Position numbers and translations under genes: made by a program. 35,192 nucleotides of DNA from Bacteroidales bacterium H5 (lineage in GTDB: Bacteria > Bacteroidota > Bacteroidia > Bacteroidales > Muribaculaceae), in contig DAAQ01000039.1 of assembly GCA_001701225.1 (NCBI GenBank), positions 1 through 35,192 of the forward strand, read 5' to 3'. The notes beneath the pieces were generated by a model. It was given only the letters and a program-made list of their open reading frames with translations. It was not told the origin of the DNA and searched no databases. Each line of letters begins with the position of its first letter. The stretch's first letter is position 1. Positions 14,857 through 23,603 of this stretch are shown piece by piece.

Positions 14857-17052
14857 TCATATCCTGTGGCCCATGTCGCGAGCCAGGAGTGTGGCGCGGT
14901 CGGCCACGATGCCGATTAGGAGCGGATTCAGCTCGCCGAGGGCCTTGACCGCGGCTGTGTCGCGGTGCATGTCGTCCATGAAGGCCGTGGTGTCGAAATC
15001 TCTGGCGGCTATCGACGAGGCATAGAGCCCGGCGGCACGCGACGGGTCGCCGGTCACTAGCGCCAGATGCCCGGCGTTGAGCCAGTCGGTCGGGGTGGGG
15101 TCGCCCAGGTCGAGGACACGCTGCGTGTAGGTGGCACAGCGTCCGTAGTCACCTCCGAGCAGCGTACACCATGCTATGGCGCGGAGTGCTTTCGGAGAAT
15201 CGGTGCCGAGATATTCGGCCTTGAAGAGCTCACGGAGCGCCTCGTCATAGCGTCTCAGCTTGACAAGGCACAGCCCTATGCTGAGGGTGAGGTTCACGTC
15301 GTCGGGCTTCCCCTCGGCCAGCCAGCGGTAGTGCCGCAGCGCGGCCTCATAATTGCCGAGGGCACGCTGGCACGAGGCCAGCCGGCGGTGAGTCCAGCGG
15401 CTGCGTGGATTGAGCATCTCGCTCTGCTCGTAATAGCGCAGGGCCTCCCCCATGTCGCCGAGCGCCTGGCGGCAGTATCCCATCTTCTGATAGAGCTCGG
15501 CCTCAGGGGCGGTGAGCAGGTCGAGACGGCTGAACACGTCGAAAGCATCCTCGAAATAGCGGCGGCGGAAATAGAACTCGCCGATGAGGCGCAGCGTGTC
15601 GGCGTCGTCGAATATCTCCCTGAGCTCGGGCAGGGCGGGTATGTTGAGGCCGAGTGCGAATGGGTCCTTGAACTCGACCTTGCGGCGGAATAGCTTGAAG
15701 AACCTGTAGAGGTTGCGCACATAGTCGGTGGTGAGGCGGTCGCGTGTGGCCGGAGCGGTGTTCATCCCCGCGGCCTGTATCTGCTCGAACTGCTCGGCCT
15801 GCATGCGGAGCTGGCTCTCCATCATCTCGCGTTGCGACACGGGAATCTGGCTCATGGAGAGTGCCACCGAGAACTTGTCGCTGTCGCAGAACGCTCCCGT
15901 ATTGCCCATCAGCTCGATAAGTGGTGCGAATGAGGCTGTCCCCGGAGCCTGGAGTACCGAGTGCGACGTGTGGAACGGCATGAACCAGTTGGCCACATCA
16001 TGGAAGAAGGGGAATGTCTTGAGGCGCGAGAATGTCGCCATCATCACGTCGCCACCCTCCTCCTGTATCTCCTGCATCTCTTTGAGCCGGTCGGCCAGGC
16101 CGCTCTTCTCGAGCAGCTCGCCCCACTCGGGATTCTCCTCGATGAGGGCCGAATCGGGGTCGAGGGGCTTGCGCTGCAGCTTCTCGAGTTCGGGACGCAG
16201 CTTGAGCATCTCGGGCAGCAGCTCGTCGTTGAACTTGCGCGTGAGCCTCTCGGTGTCGCGGGCGCGGATAAACTGCATCGTGGCCATCCTGACGTCCGAC
16301 GCCCACGAGGGCATCTCGCGCAGTGCGTCGAAACGCTGGCGCAGCGCCCGGTCGAACGTGCGTCCCCTGTAGAGCCACATGGCCATGAGCAGTCCGCACA
16401 GGGCGCGCACCGAGGCGGCATCGTCAGCCGAGGTGTAGGCATCCATCAGCAGACGCATCCTCGTGGCGTCATACCATTCCATCAGGCCAAGGGTCAGGGC
16501 GCTCACGGCAAGGGCGCGGAGATGAGGCGGCAGCGCAGGGTCGGACATCAGTCCGGCAAATGTCTCGGCATCACCTCCCGACATGGGGTAGAGAATCCAG
16601 AGGAGATTGAACAGCTCCTTCTCGAGTGCCTCGGCCCTGAGCGTGAGGGCGCGCGACGCCTCGGCGGGATTCTCGGTGAGGGCCGCGAGCGACAGCTTCT
16701 GGTTCACCTGACGGTATTCGGCCACGATGTCTGCCAGCGGACGCATCGGGGTGGCATTAGACGTGCGCACCATCGAGAAATAGAGCGTCGGGGCATCTGT
16801 GGCCGTGATGGTGCGGCGCATGGCATCGGCCACACGGCGTATCCCCTCCTTCAGCTCGGCCATCGTGTCGGGGAGCCCCGGGTCGGGGAGGCCCCGCAGG
16901 GCAAAGTCGGACATATATCCGTACTGCTCGCGCAGGCGTGCGAGGTCACGTTTGAGATGGGCGAGGCTACGGAATCCCTCGGCAGTATTGTCGAGCGAGT
17001 CGAGCACCGCATTGACCCTCCCCTCAGCCAGCATGGCATCCAGACGGGTCAT
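14857..17052 (-). CDS. Cytoplasmic tetratricopeptide-repeat protein, unknown function
   Basis: About 731 residues, without signal peptide or membrane span. The C-terminal third (about 480-700) contains consecutive TPR-like units (for example FRRRYFEDAFDVFSRLDLL, GDMGEALRYYEQSEMLNPRS, GNYEAALRHYRWLAEGKPDD, RRYDEALRELFKAEYLG). The N-terminal two thirds are helical and unlike any family I recognise. Start choice: in-frame ATGs at 17082 and 17073 lie on or 6 nt after the -7 box at 17080-17087; MTRLDAML at 17052 leaves 27 nt, equal to other genes here. TPR arrays bind proteins, so this may be a scaffold. Co-transcription with the exported M3 peptidase gives no clear functional hint. Confidence 0.75.
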   Translation of the reverse strand: MTRLDAMLAEGRVNAVLDSLDNTAEGFRSLAHLKRDLARLREQYGYMSDFALRGLPDPGLPDTMAELKEGIRRVADAMRRTITATDAPTLYFSMVRTSNATPMRPLADIVAEYRQVNQKLSLAALTENPAEASRALTLRAEALEKELFNLLWILYPMSGGDAETFAGLMSDPALPPHLRALAVSALTLGLMEWYDATRMRLLMDAYTSADDAASVRALCGLLMAMWLYRGRTFDRALRQRFDALREMPSWASDVRMATMQFIRARDTERLTRKFNDELLPEMLKLRPELEKLQRKPLDPDSALIEENPEWGELLEKSGLADRLKEMQEIQEEGGDVMMATFSRLKTFPFFHDVANWFMPFHTSHSVLQAPGTASFAPLIELMGNTGAFCDSDKFSVALSMSQIPVSQREMMESQLRMQAEQFEQIQAAGMNTAPATRDRLTTDYVRNLYRFFKLFRRKVEFKDPFALGLNIPALPELREIFDDADTLRLIGEFYFRRRYFEDAFDVFSRLDLLTAPEAELYQKMGYCRQALGDMGEALRYYEQSEMLNPRSRWTHRRLASCQRALGNYEAALRHYRWLAEGKPDDVNLTLSIGLCLVKLRRYDEALRELFKAEYLGTDSPKALRAIAWCTLLGGDYGRCATYTQRVLDLGDPTPTDWLNAGHLALVTGDPSRAAGLYASSIAARDFDTTAFMDDMHRDTAAVKALGELNPLLIGIVADRATLLARDMGHRI

Positions 17053-17079
17053 ATCTATTGGATTTTCAGTCATAGAGTG

Positions 17080-17087
17080 CAAATTTA
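17080..17087 (-). promoter_or_regulatory. -7 box of the TPR protein-M3 peptidase operon
   Basis: TAAATTTG on the minus strand. It lies 27 nt before the start at 17052 but only 6 nt before the alternative ATG at 17073, so it decides the start unless the mRNA is leaderless. Confidence 0.65.
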
Positions 17088-17118
17088 CAACAAATCAAGC
17101 AAAAACCGTGCCAAAATT

Positions 17119-17170
17119 GGTTAAAGGTGAGGTTAAAGGTTAATGGTTAGAGGTTAAAGGGTGAGGGTAA
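17119..17170 (+). repeat. Heptamer array R1 (GGTTAAA type, forward only)
   Basis: Units with a 7-nt period: GGTTAAA, a degenerate GGTGA, then GGTTAAA, GGTTAAT, GGTTAGA, GGTTAAA, and a decaying G-rich tail. It lies between the divergent TPR protein and dxr genes, upstream of the dxr promoter. Same family as the arrays at 19890, 21222, 26622, 32044 and 32986. Confidence 0.8.
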
Positions 17171-17247
17171 TTCAAATTTCCATTATTGCGCATATTCAAG
17201 GAAAATACATAAATGACATAAAGTGTGGGGATTTGGGGGATTTTTTG

Positions 17248-17255
17248 TAACTTTG
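17248..17255 (+). promoter_or_regulatory. -7 box of dxr
   Basis: TAACTTTG after GGATTTTTTG, 29 nt before the dxr ATG. The roughly 20-nt block around it is identical to the parE promoter. Confidence 0.75.
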
Positions 17256-17284
17256 TGGCTTGATAGACCATAAAATATCCTTTC

Positions 17285-18436
17285 ATGCCTCATAATATCG
17301 CGGTGCTTGGGTCTACGGGCTCGATAGGCACCCAGACTTTAGATATAATCTCCCAGTTTCCCGACCGTTTCAATGCCACGGTGCTGGCGGCGGGGAGCAA
17401 TGTGGATATGCTCATACGCCAGTCGGTGGAGCATCGGCCCGCACTGGCCATCATCGCAGACGAGTCTAAATATGCCACCCTGCGCGACGCCCTGTCGCCG
17501 CTCGGCATCGAGACGGCTGCCGGGGCCGCGGCTATGGCCGATGCCATGGAGCGTCCCGATTTTGACACTGTCGTCACCGCTACGGTCGGTTACAGCGGCC
17601 TGCTGCCCACGGTGCGCGCAATCCGCGCGGGCAAGGAGATTGCCCTGGCCAACAAGGAGACCCTTGTGGTGGCCGGAGAGCTTGTGACACGTCTGCTGGC
17701 CGAGTCAGACTCGAGGGTTATCCCTGTCGACTCGGAGCACTCGGCCATATACCAGTGTCTCGCGGGCGAGGATCCCTCGACAGTGGCCAAGCTGATAATC
17801 ACCGCCTCGGGAGGGCCGTTCCGCACATGGACACCCGAGCAGACCGCCCTCGCCACCGCCGCCCAGGCCCTGCGCCATCCGCGATGGACCATGGGTGCCA
17901 AGATCACCATCGACTCGGCCACGATGCTCAACAAGGCTTTCGAGATAATCGAGGCCCGCTGGCTGTTCGGGATAGCCCCCGAGCGCATCGAGGCGGTGGT
18001 GCATCCCCAGTCGATAGTCCACTCGATGGTCGAGTTCATCGACGGTGCCGTCAAGGCGCAGCTCGGCATCCCCGACATGCACCTGCCGATACGCTATGCC
18101 CTCGGCGACGCCACCCGTCTGCCCTCGGCCGAGAAACCTCTCGGGCTCACCGACTACGCCACACTGACATTCGAGAAGCCCGACCCCGTGCGGTTCCCCT
18201 GCCTGACCCTGGCACACCGCGCGCTGACCGACGGCGGCAACACCGCGTGCATCATCAATGCCGCCAACGAGGTGGCTGTGGCGGCGTTCCTCGAGGGGCG
18301 CATCTCGTTCCCGGGCATATACGACACCATCACCGACGCTCTCGCGCACATACCCTATATCGCGGCGCCGACGCTCGACGACTATGTCGAGACGCATCAC
18401 GCCACCATCGGGTATTGCCTCTCATCAATCAAATAA
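17285..18436 (+). CDS. dxr: 1-deoxy-D-xylulose 5-phosphate reductoisomerase
   Basis: A 383-residue enzyme of the non-mevalonate isoprenoid pathway, converting DXP to MEP with NADPH and a divalent metal. N-terminal Rossmann motif GSTGSIGTQTLD. NKETLVVAGELV and the metal-binding PVDSEHSAIYQCL (Asp and Glu ligands) follow, then IDSATMLNKAFEIIEARWLF and HPQSIVHSMVEF in the catalytic domain. Length is typical. Its stop is 9 nt before rseP, and dxr-rseP adjacency is a common bacterial arrangement that supports both calls. Expression should come from the strong promoter at 17248. Confidence 0.97.
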   Translation: MPHNIAVLGSTGSIGTQTLDIISQFPDRFNATVLAAGSNVDMLIRQSVEHRPALAIIADESKYATLRDALSPLGIETAAGAAAMADAMERPDFDTVVTATVGYSGLLPTVRAIRAGKEIALANKETLVVAGELVTRLLAESDSRVIPVDSEHSAIYQCLAGEDPSTVAKLIITASGGPFRTWTPEQTALATAAQALRHPRWTMGAKITIDSATMLNKAFEIIEARWLFGIAPERIEAVVHPQSIVHSMVEFIDGAVKAQLGIPDMHLPIRYALGDATRLPSAEKPLGLTDYATLTFEKPDPVRFPCLTLAHRALTDGGNTACIINAANEVAVAAFLEGRISFPGIYDTITDALAHIPYIAAPTLDDYVETHHATIGYCLSSIK

Positions 18437-18445
18437 AGCAACCGA

Positions 18446-19888
18446 ATGGAAACATTTCTTATAAAGACACTTCAGTTCATCATCGCCCTGGGGCTGCTCA
18501 TCATCATCCATGAGTTCGGCCACTACTTTTTCGCGCGCCTGTTCGGCATCAGGGTCAACAGGTTCTATCTCTTCTTCAACCCATATTTCTCGCTGGTCAA
18601 GTATTATCCGCGCGAGGGTGTGGTGAAGCTGATAGCCCGCTCGAAGGAGGTCAATGGCAAGGAGGTCGAGACCGCGGCCAAGACCATCAGGGTCAGCCGT
18701 CCGCACCCCGCGCCCGAGGACGGCAAGTCGTCGTGGCGCGACACGGTCTACGGTATCGGCTGGGTGCCCTTAGGCGGGTATTGCGACATTGCCGGAATGG
18801 TCGACGAGACCAAGAGTGCCGAAGACCTCGCCGCAAAGCCCGAGCCCTGGGAGTTCCGCACAAAGCCAGCATGGCAGCGTCTGCTGGTGATGGCCGGAGG
18901 CGTGATGTTCAACTTTATCCTCGCCGTGCTCATCTATGCCGGAATCGCCATGCACTGGGGTGAGCGGTACATACCCTTTGATGCCGCCACCGAGGGATTT
19001 GACTTTGTTCCCGCCGCCGAGGCCGCAGGTTTCCGCAGCGGCGACATACCCCTCACCGCCGACGGCAAGAAGCTCGATGCCGCCGACACCGACTATCTGC
19101 TGCGCATGATAGAGGCAGACAAGGTGCAGGTGCTCCGCAACCACAAGGACACTGTGGAGATTGCCATTCCCGACGACTTCATATTCCGCCTCAACGAGCA
19201 GAAGGGATTCATGGCCTACCGTCTCCCTGTCTATATCGACCGTCTTGTGCCGGGCGAACCTGCCGCAAAGGCCGGACTTGCCGAAGGTGACAGGATTGTG
19301 GCGGTCGACAGCACGGCCACTCCGACCTATACCGAGCTGACACCCGCACTCGTTGCCGCAGCCGGCAGGGAGGTGCCTGTGACCGTAGAGCGCGACGGCA
19401 AGCGGATGACATTCATGGTCACACCCACCGAGCACGGCAAGCTGGGATTCAACCTGCGTCAGCTCACCGACATATATCCCACCGTGACAAAGGAGTATGG
19501 CTTCTTTGCCGCCTTCCCCAAGGGGTGGGAGCTCGGCACCACCACACTGGCCAACTATGTCGGCTCGATGAAGCATGTCTTCTCGTCTGAGGGTGTGCAG
19601 CAGGTGGGAGGTTTCGGGTCGATAGGCAACCTCTTCCCCGAGCGGTGGAACTGGCTCACATTCTGGGAGATAACCGCCTTCATATCGCTGGCGCTCGCAT
19701 TCATGAACATCATACCCATCCCGGCCCTCGACGGCGGACACATCATGTTCCTGCTCTGGGAGGTAGTGACCGGGCGCAAGGTGCCCCTCAATGTCCTCGT
19801 GGCCGCACAGTATGTTGGTATGGCCTTCCTGTTCATGCTCCTCCTCTACGCCAACGGCAATGACATATTCAGGGCGTTCTTCAAGTAA
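18446..19888 (+). CDS. rseP: Site-2 intramembrane metalloprotease
   Basis: A 480-residue M50 protease of the inner membrane that cuts membrane-embedded anti-sigma factors or remnant signal peptides. Zinc site H22-E23-F-G-H26 lies in the first membrane span. The second signature NIIPIPALDGGH carries D429 in the penultimate span region. One or two PDZ-like domains lie between (about 180-340, the second containing PGEPAAKAGLAEGDRI). The loop between residues 60 and 110 is long and charged. In dxr-rseP order, 9 nt apart. A heptamer array begins immediately after the stop. No sigma/anti-sigma gene is nearby, so the substrate is unknown. Confidence 0.95.
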   Translation: METFLIKTLQFIIALGLLIIIHEFGHYFFARLFGIRVNRFYLFFNPYFSLVKYYPREGVVKLIARSKEVNGKEVETAAKTIRVSRPHPAPEDGKSSWRDTVYGIGWVPLGGYCDIAGMVDETKSAEDLAAKPEPWEFRTKPAWQRLLVMAGGVMFNFILAVLIYAGIAMHWGERYIPFDAATEGFDFVPAAEAAGFRSGDIPLTADGKKLDAADTDYLLRMIEADKVQVLRNHKDTVEIAIPDDFIFRLNEQKGFMAYRLPVYIDRLVPGEPAAKAGLAEGDRIVAVDSTATPTYTELTPALVAAAGREVPVTVERDGKRMTFMVTPTEHGKLGFNLRQLTDIYPTVTKEYGFFAAFPKGWELGTTTLANYVGSMKHVFSSEGVQQVGGFGSIGNLFPERWNWLTFWEITAFISLALAFMNIIPIPALDGGHIMFLLWEVVTGRKVPLNVLVAAQYVGMAFLFMLLLYANGNDIFRAFFK

Positions 19889-19889
19889 A

Positions 19890-20013
19890 GGTTAAAGGTT
19901 AAGGGTTAAAGGTTATAGGGTTATAAGGTTAAACCACATAGCTCTTATCGGCCTCATCAGTCCTAAAATATTATGCCCATAACCCCTTAACCTTTAACCC
20001 TTAACCTTTAACC
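19890..20013. repeat. Heptamer array R2: inverted pair, potential 35-bp stem
   Basis: Forward arm 19890-19924 (GGTTAAA, GGTTAAG, GGTTAAA, GGTTATA, then GGGTTAT). The reverse arm 19979-20013 is its complement. Written in the same direction, 33 of 35 positions match. About 54 nt lie between, including more degenerate units. The forward arm starts one base after the rseP stop, and the reverse arm ends 17 nt before the methyltransferase start. It could act as a 3'-end structure for rseP and will fold in mRNA. Confidence 0.85.
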
Positions 20014-20030
20014 TCATAACCTCAAATAAG

Positions 20031-21215
20031 ATGGAAAAAGCAATCATACTCAAGCGCGGCAAGGAGGATTCGCTGCTGCGGTTTCATCCCTGGGTGTTCT
20101 CGGGGGCGATACATACCCTTCCCGAAGGTCTCGAGGAGGGTGACACCGTGACGGTTCAGGCTGCCGACGGCACATTCCTGGGCCGCGGACACTATGAGAT
20201 AGGCTCCATAGCCGTGCGCATACTCACGTCAGACCCCGCCGAGATGACCGACGAGGCCTTCTATGCCGGGCGTCTGCGCGCCGCCTGGGCCCTGCGCGAG
20301 CGTCTGGGCCTGATACGTCCCGACAACAATACCTTCCGCCTGGTGCATGGCGAGGGTGATTTCCTGCCAGGCTGCGTGGTCGATGTCTATGGCGACACCG
20401 CCGTGCTCCAGGCCCACAGTCCCGGCATGCACTATGCGCGCCACATCCTGGCCCGCGAGCTTGTGGCCCTCCCCGGCGCCGGGATAAAGAACGTGTACTA
20501 CAAGAGCGAGACCACGCTCCCATACAAGGCACGCCTCGACCCGGTGAACGATTATATAATAGGTGGCTTCCATACCAACATCGCCACCGAGAACGGCCTG
20601 CAGTTCAATATCGACTGGCTCAAGGGTCAGAAGACTGGATTCTTTGTCGACCAGCGCGACAACCGCGCCCTTGTCGAGCGTTACAGCCGCGGAGCCCGTG
20701 TGCTGAATATGTTCTGCTATACCGGCGGATTCTCGGTCTATGCCATGAGGGCAGGGGCCTCGCTGGTTCACTCGGTCGACTCGTCGGCCAAGGCCGTGGC
20801 GCTGACCGATGCCAATATCGAGCTGAACTTTCCAGGCGACACCCGTCACAAGTCGTTTGCCGTGGATGCCTTCAAATATCTCGCCGACATGGAGGACGGG
20901 GCGTACGACCTCATCATCCTCGACCCTCCGGCATTCGCCAAGCACCGTTCGGCACTCAAGAATGCCCTTGTCGGCTATCGCCGCATCAACGAGGCCGCTT
21001 TCCGCAAGATAGCTCCTGGGGGCATCCTCTTCACATTCTCGTGCTCGCAGGCCGTGAGCCGCGAGCAGTTCCGCCTGGCCGTGTTCACAGCCGCCGCCCG
21101 CACCGGGCGCAGGGTCAGGATACTCCACCAGCTCACCCAGCCCTCAGACCACCCCGTCAACATCTATCATCCCGAAGGCGAATACCTCAAGGGACTTGTC
21201 CTGGCGGTGGAATAA
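20031..21215 (+). CDS. rlmI: RlmI-like 23S rRNA (cytosine-C5) methyltransferase
   Basis: A 394-residue SAM-dependent RNA methyltransferase. The N-terminal PUA-like domain (about 1-75; FHPWVFSGAI, EEGDTVTVQAADGTFLGRG) is followed by the Rossmann catalytic domain: motif I LNMFCYTGGFSVYAMRAGA, motif IV LIILDPPAFAK, and FTFSCSQAVS carrying a likely catalytic Cys. The order and length match RlmI/YccW (m5C1962 in E. coli 23S rRNA), though the exact target in this organism is inferred. It is isolated between two heptamer arrays with no TAnnTTTG box visible upstream, so promoter position is unclear. Confidence 0.85.
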   Translation: MEKAIILKRGKEDSLLRFHPWVFSGAIHTLPEGLEEGDTVTVQAADGTFLGRGHYEIGSIAVRILTSDPAEMTDEAFYAGRLRAAWALRERLGLIRPDNNTFRLVHGEGDFLPGCVVDVYGDTAVLQAHSPGMHYARHILARELVALPGAGIKNVYYKSETTLPYKARLDPVNDYIIGGFHTNIATENGLQFNIDWLKGQKTGFFVDQRDNRALVERYSRGARVLNMFCYTGGFSVYAMRAGASLVHSVDSSAKAVALTDANIELNFPGDTRHKSFAVDAFKYLADMEDGAYDLIILDPPAFAKHRSALKNALVGYRRINEAAFRKIAPGGILFTFSCSQAVSREQFRLAVFTAAARTGRRVRILHQLTQPSDHPVNIYHPEGEYLKGLVLAVE

Positions 21216-21221
21216 ATAGGA

Positions 21222-21391
21222 AAGTTTAAAGATTAAAGATTAGAGATTAAAGTTTAGAGATTATAGTTTAAAGATTAAATAATTAAACTATAGACTTAAC
21301 TCATAACTCTATAAACTATAAACTCTAATCTATAAACTATAAACTTTAAACTAAACTCTCTTTAAACTTTAAACTATAATCTTTAAACTCT
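21222..21391. repeat. Heptamer array R3: AT-rich inverted pair
   Basis: The forward half (about 21222-21288) has units GTTTAAA, GATTAAA, GATTAGA, GATTAAA, GTTTAGA, GATTATA, GTTTAAA, GATTAAA. The reverse half (about 21310-21391) has TATAAAC, TCTAATC, TTTAAAC and TATAATC units, the complements. It shares the 7-nt period and GNTTANA skeleton with the G-rich arrays. It fills the gap between the methyltransferase and DPP III genes, and the last unit ends a few bases before the ATG at 21394. Confidence 0.85.
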
Positions 21392-21393
21392 AT

Positions 21394-23415
21394 ATGTCCT
21401 TCTTCAAATCAATCATTCCGGCTTTGGCGGGAGCGGCGATGCTGGCCGTCTCGTCGTGCGGAGGCAAGGATGCCGCCGCAGAGGCCGATAATTTCGACTA
21501 CACTGTGGATCGTTTTGCAGACATCGAGGTGCTGCGCTACAAAGTGCCCGGCTTCGAGGAACTCACCCCGCGCCAGCGCATCCTCATCTACTATCTCACC
21601 GAGGCCGCCATCGCCGGCCGCGACATACTCTGGGACCAGAACGGCCGCTACAACCTGGCCATCCGCGACCTCATCGAGAATGTCTATGCCAACTATGACG
21701 GCGACAGGAACAGCGCCGACTACAAGGGCCTTGAGCTCTATCTGAAGCAGATAGAGTTTGCCAACGGCATACATCACCACTATTCGATGGACAAGTTCGC
21801 CCCCCAGTTCTCGCAGGAGTTCCTCGCCGCACGTGCCGCCGCTCTGCCCGACTCGCTGCGCCCCGCCAACCTTGACGAGCTGATGCCCGTCATCTTCGAC
21901 CCCGCCGTGATGCCCAAGCGTGTCAACCAGGCAGCCGGCCAGGACCTCATCGTCACCTCGGCCAACAACCTCTATGCCCCCGGCGTGACCCAGGCCGAGG
22001 TCGAGGCATACTATAACGCCCGCAAGGACACCACCGACCTCACCCCCGTGTCGTGGGGCCTCAACACCCGCATGGCCAAGGAGGACGGCAAGCTCGTAGA
22101 GCAGGTATATAAGGTGGACGGCTACTACTCGCCCGCCATCACCCGCGTGGTGTCGCTGCTCGAGAAGGCCGCACAGTATGCCGAGAACGACTCGCAGAAG
22201 GCCATCATCGACAAGCTCATCGAGTTCTACCGCACAGGCGACCTCAAGACCTTCGACGACTACTCGATAGCATGGGTCGAGGATACCGACTCGCGTGTCG
22301 ACTTCATCAACGGCTTCATCGAGAGCTACGGCGACCCCCTCGGCATGACCGGCGCATGGGAGTCTATCGTCAACTTCAAGAACAACGAGGCCAGCCACCG
22401 CACCGAGGTCATCGCATCCAACGCCAAGTGGTTCGAGTCGAACTCGCCCGTCGACCCCCGTTTCCGCAAGGATGATGTCAAGGGCGTGAGTGCCAAGGTC
22501 ATCACCGCCGCCATCCTGGCCGGTGACGCCTATCCCGCCACCCCCATCGGCATCAACCTGCCCAACGCCAACTGGATACGCGCCGCCCACGGCTCGAAGT
22601 CGGTGACCCTCGAGAACATCACCGAGGCATACGACCAGGCCGCCCACGGCAACGGATTCAACGAGGAATTTGTCATCGACAGCGAGACATCCGACCTGAT
22701 GGACAAGTACCTCTTCATCACCGACAACCTCCACACCGACCTGCACGAGTGCCTGGGCCACGCCTCGGGACGCCTGCTGCCCGGTGTCGATCCCGACGCC
22801 CTCAAGGCCCACGGCTCGACCCTCGAGGAGGCACGTGCCGACCTGTTCGCCCTCTACTATCTCGCCGACCCCAAGCTGCTTGAGCTCGGGCTGCTCGACA
22901 ACCCCGACGCATACAAGGCCGAATACTACAAATATATCCTCAACGGACTCATGACCCAGCTGATGCGCATCGAGCCGGGCAAGGATATCGAGGAGGCCCA
23001 CATGCGCAACCGTCAGCTCATCTCGGCATGGGCATACGAGAAGGGGAAGGCCGACAACGTGATCGAGCTGGTCAAGAAGGACGGCAAGACATTTGTCAAG
23101 ATCAACGACTACGGCAAGCTGCGCGACCTGTTCGGCCAGCTCCTGGGCGAGATACAGCGCATCAAGAGCGAGGGTGACTATGCCGCAGGGGAGGCCCTGG
23201 TCGAGACATACGCCGTCAAGGTAGACCCCGAGCTGCACAAGGAGGTGCTCGAGCGCTATGCCAAGCTGAACATTGCCCCCTACAAGGGCTTTGTCAACCC
23301 CGTCTACACGCCCGTATACGACGCTGACGGCAACATCACCGACGTTACGATAAGCTATGACGAGGATTATCTGCCCCAGGTGATGCGCTATTCAAAGGAA
23401 TACCGCACCTTGTAA
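21394..23415 (+). CDS. Dipeptidyl peptidase III-like lipoprotein (M49)
   Basis: A 673-residue zinc exopeptidase that removes N-terminal dipeptides. Zinc motif HECLGH (H451, E452, H456), with the second signature EEARAD (E478-D483) supplying the third ligand; this spacing is that of M49. The N-terminus (MSFFKSIIPALAGAAMLAVSSC) has a lipobox with Cys22, so the enzyme should be lipid-anchored in the envelope. Length is close to bacterial DPP III. The heptamer array occupies the whole 5' region, and I see no standard -7 box. GC-rich codon use has created a long antisense open frame across the gene, which is spurious. Confidence 0.92.
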   Translation: MSFFKSIIPALAGAAMLAVSSCGGKDAAAEADNFDYTVDRFADIEVLRYKVPGFEELTPRQRILIYYLTEAAIAGRDILWDQNGRYNLAIRDLIENVYANYDGDRNSADYKGLELYLKQIEFANGIHHHYSMDKFAPQFSQEFLAARAAALPDSLRPANLDELMPVIFDPAVMPKRVNQAAGQDLIVTSANNLYAPGVTQAEVEAYYNARKDTTDLTPVSWGLNTRMAKEDGKLVEQVYKVDGYYSPAITRVVSLLEKAAQYAENDSQKAIIDKLIEFYRTGDLKTFDDYSIAWVEDTDSRVDFINGFIESYGDPLGMTGAWESIVNFKNNEASHRTEVIASNAKWFESNSPVDPRFRKDDVKGVSAKVITAAILAGDAYPATPIGINLPNANWIRAAHGSKSVTLENITEAYDQAAHGNGFNEEFVIDSETSDLMDKYLFITDNLHTDLHECLGHASGRLLPGVDPDALKAHGSTLEEARADLFALYYLADPKLLELGLLDNPDAYKAEYYKYILNGLMTQLMRIEPGKDIEEAHMRNRQLISAWAYEKGKADNVIELVKKDGKTFVKINDYGKLRDLFGQLLGEIQRIKSEGDYAAGEALVETYAVKVDPELHKEVLERYAKLNIAPYKGFVNPVYTPVYDADGNITDVTISYDEDYLPQVMRYSKEYRTL

Positions 23416-23564
23416 TCCAAGACTCAGCCATTTAGGCCGCTTTTTGCTGGCATAAAATCACAAAAATATTACAGAAAATGACAAAAATTGACCAATATTT
23501 GGTTAAGTTTGGAAAAATGTCAAAATTTCTTGCCGTTTTTGTTGCATAAGAATGTTTAAAAATA

Positions 23565-23572
23565 TAAATTTG
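23565..23572 (+). promoter_or_regulatory. -7 box of the M6 metalloprotease gene
   Basis: TAAATTTG, 31 nt before the ATG at 23604, with a GTTG element about 20 nt upstream (23541-23544). It lies in an AT-rich 188-bp gap after the DPP III gene. Confidence 0.7.
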
Positions 23573-23603
23573 CATCATCATTCCACAGATAACGAATTCC
23601 GAC

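Noticed and set aside
21409..23238. 609-codon minus-strand open frame across the DPP III-like gene
   Set aside because: A shadow frame produced by strong G/C third-position bias; the plus strand has the complete M49 motifs and a lipoprotein signal. Other long antisense frames (for example 6568-7320, 8543-9427, 15961-17124, 34045-35172) were rejected for the same reason.
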